Positions 58,775 to 64,000 of a stretch of DNA of 64,000 nucleotides are shown here, one piece after another. The notes beneath the pieces were generated by a model. That model was not told the DNA's origin and ran no database searches. It worked only from the letters and a program-made list of their open reading frames with translations. The DNA is from Torymus aiolomorphi. Its lineage: Eukaryota; Arthropoda; Insecta; Hymenoptera; Torymidae. The first letter of the stretch is position 1. Each line of letters starts with the position of its first letter. The stretch lies in the NCBI GenBank assembly GCA_036365515.1, contig CM070874.1, positions 248,931,930 through 248,995,929 of the forward strand, written 5' to 3'. The position numbers and the translations under genes were made by a program.

Positions 58775-59675
58775 ATGCGAAAAGTAAAACTTGTCGAATG
58801 TTACGAGCTCATCAATTCAGATGAAGCTGATGAAGCAGAGAACATGCTTTGTCAGACCAATGCTTCTGACTCAACATCAGAAAATGCCTCTTCTGGTAAG
58901 GACATTTTATTAATTGTTTGAAATATTGTTTTAAAGCTGATTGATTCCAATTTATTAATTTACTAATTGCAATTAAAATTTTTAAGTTCACATTTGCGAA
59001 AAGACATAATGAAGTTGTTCAAATTTAATATTGCAATTGTAAAAAAATGCTTTACATACTTAAGAAATTATTTTTTTATAGAATCCCAAAATGGACCAAG
59101 TGAGACAAGTTCTGACTACGAAACTGAACAGAAAAAGTCAAAATATGATATTGTATCACTTGAGAAAAAGATAGAAATAGTGAATTTAAGAAGAGAGTAC
59201 CCAAATTGGAGTTATAGCACCATGAAAGTCCACTGAGGTAAAAGCGTGCCTAGACTGGATAAGCTGTCAAGATGGAAAAGAGAAATTGTCATAGGGTATG
59301 ATCAAGAAGTGGGTATATGACAGGTTTGTAGCAGCTCGAGAACGCAAGGAGTATGTGGAAACAGAAGATCTACGAACATGAGCCATACAGGTAGCCACGA
59401 AATTTCCGAACGTGCCACTTGGGTTTGCTGCTTCTCCTGCTTGGATGAATCGTTTCAGAAAGGAATACCGCATAAGCCAGAGAAGAGTAACCAAATATAT
59501 CAAACAGACAGAGCGTAGATCATTTGAAGAAATTGAAGGCACTACAGATGAATTTCAAACTGAAATTAGAAGTGTAACATCCTCTTCTAATTTAGATTTA
59601 ATAATCAACACTGATCAAATGGGATGTGAGTGCAGGGTAAATGTACTAGGAACTCTTGAACACACTAAAAATTAA
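58775..59675 (+). pseudogene. Tc5-like transposase, N-terminal half with intron, broken
   Basis: Exon 1 (58775-58895) encodes MRKVKLVECYELINSDEADE. The donor GTAAGG and the acceptor TTTTTTATAG at 59081 join in phase to ESQNGPSETSSDYETEQKKS and YDIVSLEKKIEIVNLRREYP, a helix-turn-helix-type start. A stop (59234-59236) and a frameshift near 59300 follow. The Tc5-type DNA-binding domain is then readable: WVYDRFVAARERKEYVETED, a further TGA, AIQVATKFPNVPLGFAASPA and WMNRFRKEYRISQRRVTKYI. LIINTDQMGCE marks the first catalytic Asp region, after which the frame ends (59675). Most of the DDE domain is missing, so it is non-functional. Confidence 0.8.
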
Positions 59676-60188
59676 ATAATTCTGTAAATAACATTATATT
59701 TTCTCTGTAAATACAAATAATTTGAATAAAAAATTGTTTTATATTTATTAAATAATCTTCCAATCTCCCAAATTAGGTGAAAATTATATTAATATTGGCA
59801 AGATATTTTCAATATATATGTAGCAAATTTATTTTAAATTTCCAAGAAATTTTTGAATTTTTTAATGTACATTTTAATCAATAAACAAAAAATTATTTTA
59901 CATCAAGATAAAAAATAATTACTTACCTAATTATCGCCAAATTTCCCATAATTCAATAATAAAAATGAATTATTCATTTCGAAATTGTAAACAATCAAAC
60001 AGAATATGTTAGTAAATAGAATATTATCCCATGTTTACATCAAGCAAAAGGTATAATCTGTATAATCTGTCTCCAATGCAATCCACAGTTGTTCGGTGCC
60101 ATCTCGACACTGTCAAAGAGAAAATACCTACATAAACTTGTATATAATATGTAACGGGGTGGATACGGAGGAGAAGAGTAAAAAATAC

Positions 60189-60261
60189 GCGCCAGCATCG
60201 GGAATCGAACCCGAGCCATCCGGACCGGAGGCGAGTGTCTCTACCGCGAGACTACCAACGC
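60189..60261 (-). ncRNA. tRNA-like segment in TRIM 3' LTR
   Basis: On the minus strand: acceptor stem GCGTTGG with CTGGCGC, D-arm GTCTCGCGGTAGAGAC, a degenerate anticodon arm around CTCCGGT, and a perfect T-arm TCGGGTTCGATTCCCGA. The last contains the Pol III B-box GGTTCGATTCC. Three of four arms can fold, but the anticodon stem cannot, so it is not a functional tRNA gene. Confidence 0.7.
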
Positions 60262-60736
60262 ACTGCTCCCTGGTCCTCTATCTGGTGTGCTAACCGCAGG
60301 TGCCGGTAACACAGGGCCCTACTCTTGCGCCGGCTAGCGCTGTATCACACCTCGTTATATCCCCCACCCAAATTGCGAGCGTTAACGTCCTCGAGCGAGT
60401 GTTATACCCTAAGAAGGCTTCTCCATGCTCAACCGCCATTCGGGAGTAATCTCAACTGAATGCTTCTGCGGGAGTCTCGTAGACTCTATTCTACGTGGAG
60501 GATGGATCAGTACAAGAGAAATCCTCTCATTTCTTTGACTGAAAACATGCGGCCCTCGCGCAATCAGACTTGAGTGAAAAACCCCGCTCGGTTCTTGCGA
60601 CTCAAGTCGCGCGTGTGGGTGGAAGGAAGAATTTCGATCGGACTTCTTTCGGATCCTGGAGTTTCAAAGGAAACGTGGATTATTTCGTTGGGCGCCATGT
60701 AACGGGGTGGATACGGAGGAGAATAGTAAAAAATAC

Positions 60737-60809
60737 GCGCCGGCATCGGGAATCGAACCCGAGCCGTACGGACCGGAGGCGAGTGTCTCTACCGCGAGAC
60801 TACCAACGC
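60737..60809 (-). ncRNA. tRNA-like segment in TRIM 5' LTR
   Basis: Same segment in the other LTR, with the acceptor GCGTTGG pairing to CCGGCGC and the same T-arm and B-box. The sixth acceptor pair is G-C here and G-U in the other copy, so pairing is kept in both. Confidence 0.7.
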
Positions 60810-60907
60810 ACTGCTCCCTGGCCCTCTATCTGGTGTGCTAACCGCAGGTGCCGGTAACACAGGGCCCTAATCTTGCGCCGGCTAGCGCTGTATCACACCT
60901 CGTTATA

Positions 60908-61814
60908 AATAATAACATTTTTAAATTCTTGCACTTCTTTTTAACAACTTTATCTAATTTTTATACTAACCAAATTGATATGTTTACTTTTCACATTTAT
61001 GGTTACTTCTTTTACCATAAGAGTTGCATTGAAGAAAAATTAACACACAATAAACGACTTGGATGGTTTTATGTGCAATCTGTTAGTTTTATTGTTTCAA
61101 AACTTTAGAGTTAGAATTAATAATAATCAGTATTGAAAAACCACTTACTTTAAAAAAATAAAACCTTTATGTAATTATGATCTAGATGATTTTGCATCAA
61201 TCTTCGTGTCGGTTCTTGCTATTATTCATCCAGCTACGTGTAAAATACTATTTCAAAAAATTACTTCAACATCAAATCCTTTACTGGAGTTGAAGCCAAA
61301 AATGTGAGAATTAATAAGCAAAATAAAATATAAATTCTATTCTTTTATAAAATAATCTGAAAAGAAATATAAAAAATCAACCCAAAGGACCCATATTCTA
61401 TTTTATTTAAATGATATTTGGATTTTGATATATTCAGTGATGCAAAACTTATCTGATAAGTTATTTTCGCTTTTCGTCCCAACAACAAAAATGCTTTATA
61501 TATTGTAATTATGCCCTTCTGCTACTGTATCTCCTCGAACAAATATGAACTAATATTTAATCAAATGAGTAATATTTATTAATATAAACATATTTACATG
61601 ATAATAATATTCGAATCTTAATTAACCATAGTATGCAATGCATCTTGAAATACGTAAAAAGTTCAGCAACGTCTCTTTCAGAATTTTATTGTCCCTCACA
61701 ATATTTACGCGGTACTTTCCGTTGGATCGCGAAACCAGCTGTTCAGTTCACTGTTCCCTGGTCTTGTACCTACACTCTGAAATTACTCACATTATTGCTC
61801 ACATGCTGTCGACT
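60908..61814. other. Interior of Tc5-like element, no gene seen
   Basis: AT-rich and stop-dense. No transposase C-terminal motifs could be read here on either strand. 61633-61860 holds short frames adjoining the right terminal repeat. Confidence 0.5.
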
Positions 61815-62458
61815 GCAGGCTAATCGATTATTTAGTAGACTGTCTATCTTCAGAACATGACAAAGTGACAACAACAGACATCCAAAACGAAACCTACATT
61901 CCGTAATCGGGGGCAGTTGACATTTACCATTCGCGGCTAATTGTTTTGTTTAACAAATAATTTATACATATACGAAACTGGAAATATTGCTGGATAAAGG
62001 ACAAGACAGAAAAAAGTCGTTGAAAACAAAGTGTTTAAGAAATCGTCAAAATTTGAGGCTGACAGCAACTTCAAAAGGACAGCTTAAGAGAACTTCATAA
62101 ATATTTTTAAGATATGTATAATGTTGTTTTTTTTTTTTCATCATTTCGTCGATGTACAAGTAATGTAAAGAGTGATACTATGTGATTTTTTCTTATAATG
62201 TTTTAGGATTTAGAAGTTGGATTAAAATTCTGTTCGGTATACCAAAATCAAAATGTGATCAAGCTTTCATTTCAATTATTTTTAATGGGAGGGTAGATAT
62301 GAAAGGGTCATTGAGAAATAAATTTATTTTATATTCTTTACATTGACCTCCAAATTAGGCAAGTTTAGCCAATAAATCATGCTTCCCACTCGACATTTGG
62401 TTTTATTCTGATTAAACCAAAAATATTGGCAAAAATTGCACTTTGTGTTTTCAATTAA

Positions 62459-62816
62459 GGTGATGTTATATACCGACATAATTTTAAAAAGAGTACATCT
62501 TATGAAAATACCAATAGAATCATCCATAAAAAATTCTGAGTATAGTATTTACATATACGGAGCGCCTGACAGACGTGTTTTTCAAAAAAAATGATCAGAG
62601 TTTATTTAATTAAATAAAAACCGTACTGTCGGTAAGTAGGAATCTGCAATTGACCTATTTTTAAAACGAGCACAGCTAACGAAAATACTAATAGAATCGC
62701 TCAAAAAAATTTCTGAATATAGGTGTTTACGTGTCCGGAGCGCCTGACAGTCGTCTTTTTCCAAATAAACGTTTGAATGTTGATTTAAAAAATATTGAAA
62801 TCAGGGTCACATCACC
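62459..62816. mobile_element. 358-bp TTAA-flanked MITE of two ~170-bp units
   Basis: Starts GGTGATGT and ends ACATCACC, with TTAA at 62455-62458 and 62817-62820. The left Tc5 arm keeps the empty site (TTAAGGTAATATAAA in complement near 56310-56325). Inside, two units share CGGAGCGCCTGACAG and ACCAATAGAATC-like words. No coding capacity. Confidence 0.85.
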
Positions 62817-63101
62817 TTAAGGTAATATAAAATACCATTGGACATTTTTGTTAAAAATTGTTTATATTTTACTAAAGTATATCATATTTTAACACATGAA
62901 AATGTTTTAAGGTTTACTGTCAAATGCGTGATTTCAGGTGAAAAAATCACTTAATATTTAAATAATTCAAGCTCTTATAACTTTAAATAATAAAAGCGTT
63001 AGGGTCTAGGACTGTACGGCTTTTCATAATTATACATAAGAAAGCATGTCCTATGACCCTGGGTGAATCCATGATCCAGATCTGAGAGACACTCCTTGTA
63101 A

Positions 63102-63380
63102 GTGCACTTCCAGATACTTAACTTGGTGACTTTAAGGTTTACGTTCATTATTCAGAAGTACAGGAGGGTATCTATGCGTAGCGTAAATGTTATAAGGCTT
63201 GATTTGTCTTTGTTAATTTTTTATGCGCCATTGCGTATACTAGACATGGATTTTATCGAGATAAATCTGAAGTTGTTCGGAAACTGTTGCTGGATACATA
63301 TACTTTACCAAGATTGCATTGCGAAGTGCGTAAGTTGCCGCCGTTATATCTTGCATCATAAGTACATTATCAGTATATAT
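63102..63380 (-). pseudogene. LINE (jockey-like) RT fragment, upstream half
   Basis: Minus strand: ITAATYALRNAILVKYMYPA, EQLQIYLDKIHV, YTQWRIKN, then LNNERKP, SHQVKYLEVHL. It is the RT region after YADD up to the thumb, and it continues at 56016 across the Tc5-like insertion. Stops and a frameshift are present. Its outer edge is a TTAA (63380-63383). Confidence 0.8.
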
Positions 63381-63383
63381 TAA

Positions 63384-63551
63384 CCTTTAGACTGACGGAA
63401 AGCCAATATATCGGCTCGTCCCATGATATGAACTTTATATATATTAGAGATGATGTTAATGGTAGGAAGTGATAAATTTGTTATTCAGGAATCTAATGGC
63501 CATACTACTAGATAAGGTTGTTAAATAAATTATAACAACATTTTAGAATTA
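63384..63551. other. Probable end of a TTAA MITE and unassigned sequence
   Basis: CCTTTAGACTGACGG directly after TTAA (63380-63383) matches the left end of the MITE at 1123-1278. The second end was not found, so only one terminus is supported. Confidence 0.4.
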
Positions 63552-63590
63552 ATCAACGTTTCGGACACTTTATTGTCCCTCTTCAGGATC
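63552..63590 (-). ncRNA. Hammerhead-like motif of a third PLE family
   Basis: Minus strand: GATC, core CTGAAGA, one extra G, stem II GGACA...TGTCC, GAAACGTT, then GATT. GATC and GATT pair as stem I (one G-U). All CUGANGA and GAAA core positions are present. By analogy with the other two sites it marks a PLE terminal repeat. The rest of that element is not seen before the window ends. Confidence 0.6.
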
Positions 63591-64000
63591 TAACAATTAC
63601 AATAATTAAATTAAATTAAATACACTTGTTTACAATCACAGAAAGTGGCGCAAAATTACAATACTTACGAAAACGTTTGAAAGTCAAATCTTAGTACGCG
63701 GGAGAACAATCCGCTCGTCAATGATTTATTGTGTGCGATTATCAGTCTTTTATATCAATAAATGTGTATGTGTGAGTGTACGAATTTATACTGTACGTAA
63801 CAATGTTGCAAGGTGGTGGTTACAACAACATGTAAGAGCTAGGGCAGAAAAACTAAGCCAAACGAACGATTTGGAACATATACTATTATGTGTGTATGAA
63901 ATCATAGTTCTTGATTAGTGATGTGTATTCGTTAGCTAGTCTATTTATTTCAAATTGTTTATTGATATAATTTTTTTGTGTATGTATAAATATGGCTCCT
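63591..64000. other. Presumed PLE terminal sequence, no gene seen
   Basis: Follows the hammerhead-like motif. No RT or GIY-YIG motif is readable. The frame 63721-63918 has no recognisable domain. Confidence 0.35.

Larger units (their letters stand above)
60150..60907 (-). mobile_element. TRIM: miniature LTR retrotransposon with tRNA-like LTRs
   Basis: Two 210-bp direct repeats (60150-60359, 60698-60907) enclose 338 bp with no coding capacity. On the minus strand the 5' LTR (60907-60698) is followed by the primer site TGGCGCCCAACG (60697-60686). A purine tract GGGTGGGGGA (60369-60360) precedes the 3' LTR. Both LTRs start TATAACGAGG and end CCCCGTTACA on that strand. The flanks are AT-rich (ATAAT on both sides, a possible 5-bp duplication). 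It depends on enzymes from other elements. It lies inside the Tc5-like transposon. Confidence 0.88.
56020..63098. mobile_element. Tc5-like DNA transposon with ~1-kb terminal inverted repeats
   Basis: The ends are CAAGGAGTGTCTC and its complement, flanked by TAA (56017-56019, 63099-63101). Joining the LINE flanks restores GATCTAAGTGCAC, so the target was CTAAG. This fits the CTNAG target and 3-bp TNA duplication known for Tc5, whose ends also begin CAAGG. The left terminal repeat is 56020 to about 57995, interrupted by a solo LTR; the right is about 61815-63098, interrupted by a TTAA MITE. A broken Tc5/pogo-type transposase gene (58775-59675) and a TRIM (60150-60907) lie between. Confidence 0.85.

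Noticed and set aside
60189..60809. Two candidate tRNA genes
   Set aside because: The anticodon stem does not pair and both copies sit in LTRs of one element, so they are annotated as tRNA-like parts of the TRIM.

Overview
This window is repeat-dense, AT-rich eukaryotic nuclear DNA. It most likely comes from an arthropod, probably an insect. The evidence is the mixture of Penelope-like elements (PLEs), copia elements with initiator-Met tRNA primer sites, jockey/CR1-type LINEs, a Tc5-like DNA transposon, TTAA-flanked foldback elements and long CA, GA and TA tracts. A hymenopteran is possible, but the sequence alone does not settle this. There are no rRNA genes, no operons and no complete host gene. 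One small candidate spliced exon (54558-54709) and one unrecognised serine/asparagine-rich reading frame (47265-47687) are the only sequences that might be host-derived.

Layout. 1-2745: a partly duplicated foldback repeat. 4048-4815: a 152-bp satellite. 5030-7102: a 3'-truncated PLE, followed by a LINE fragment. 8450-21600: an older dispersed repeat (called U-R here) split by a LINE, which is itself split by a 5.4-kb copia element (TSD GGTTT), whose leader holds a 619-bp MITE; the same U-R copy also hosts an inverted pair of PLE 3' halves. 21841-35434: satellites, microsatellites, a 480-bp tandem repeat, a decayed DDE transposon with a foldback satellite inside it, and a family of about 200-bp hairpin modules. 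35622-40665: a second inverted PLE pair. 42302-49409: a decayed copia element whose left LTR holds a TTAA foldback element, which in turn holds a 990-bp solo LTR, and whose interior holds a 2.75-kb terminal-inverted-repeat element. 50892-55580: small MITEs, old repeats, hairpins and the candidate exon. 55690-63380: a LINE fragment split by a 7-kb Tc5-like transposon that contains a solo LTR, a TRIM with tRNA-like LTRs and another TTAA MITE.

The nests date themselves. Several insertions fall in one arm of an inverted repeat or one of two LTRs, so the other arm or LTR is an internal empty site giving exact insertion boundaries and target duplications. Almost every element is broken by stops, frameshifts or truncation.

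The most unusual signals are: (1) hairpin modules that share the loop GACTAAAGAAATAA, have covarying stems and each carry a private word repeated in both orientations; (2) a TRIM whose LTRs contain a tRNA-like cloverleaf remnant with a Pol III B-box; (3) hammerhead-like motifs at the ends of three PLE families; (4) a Tc5-like element with terminal repeats of about 1 kb in a CTNAG target.
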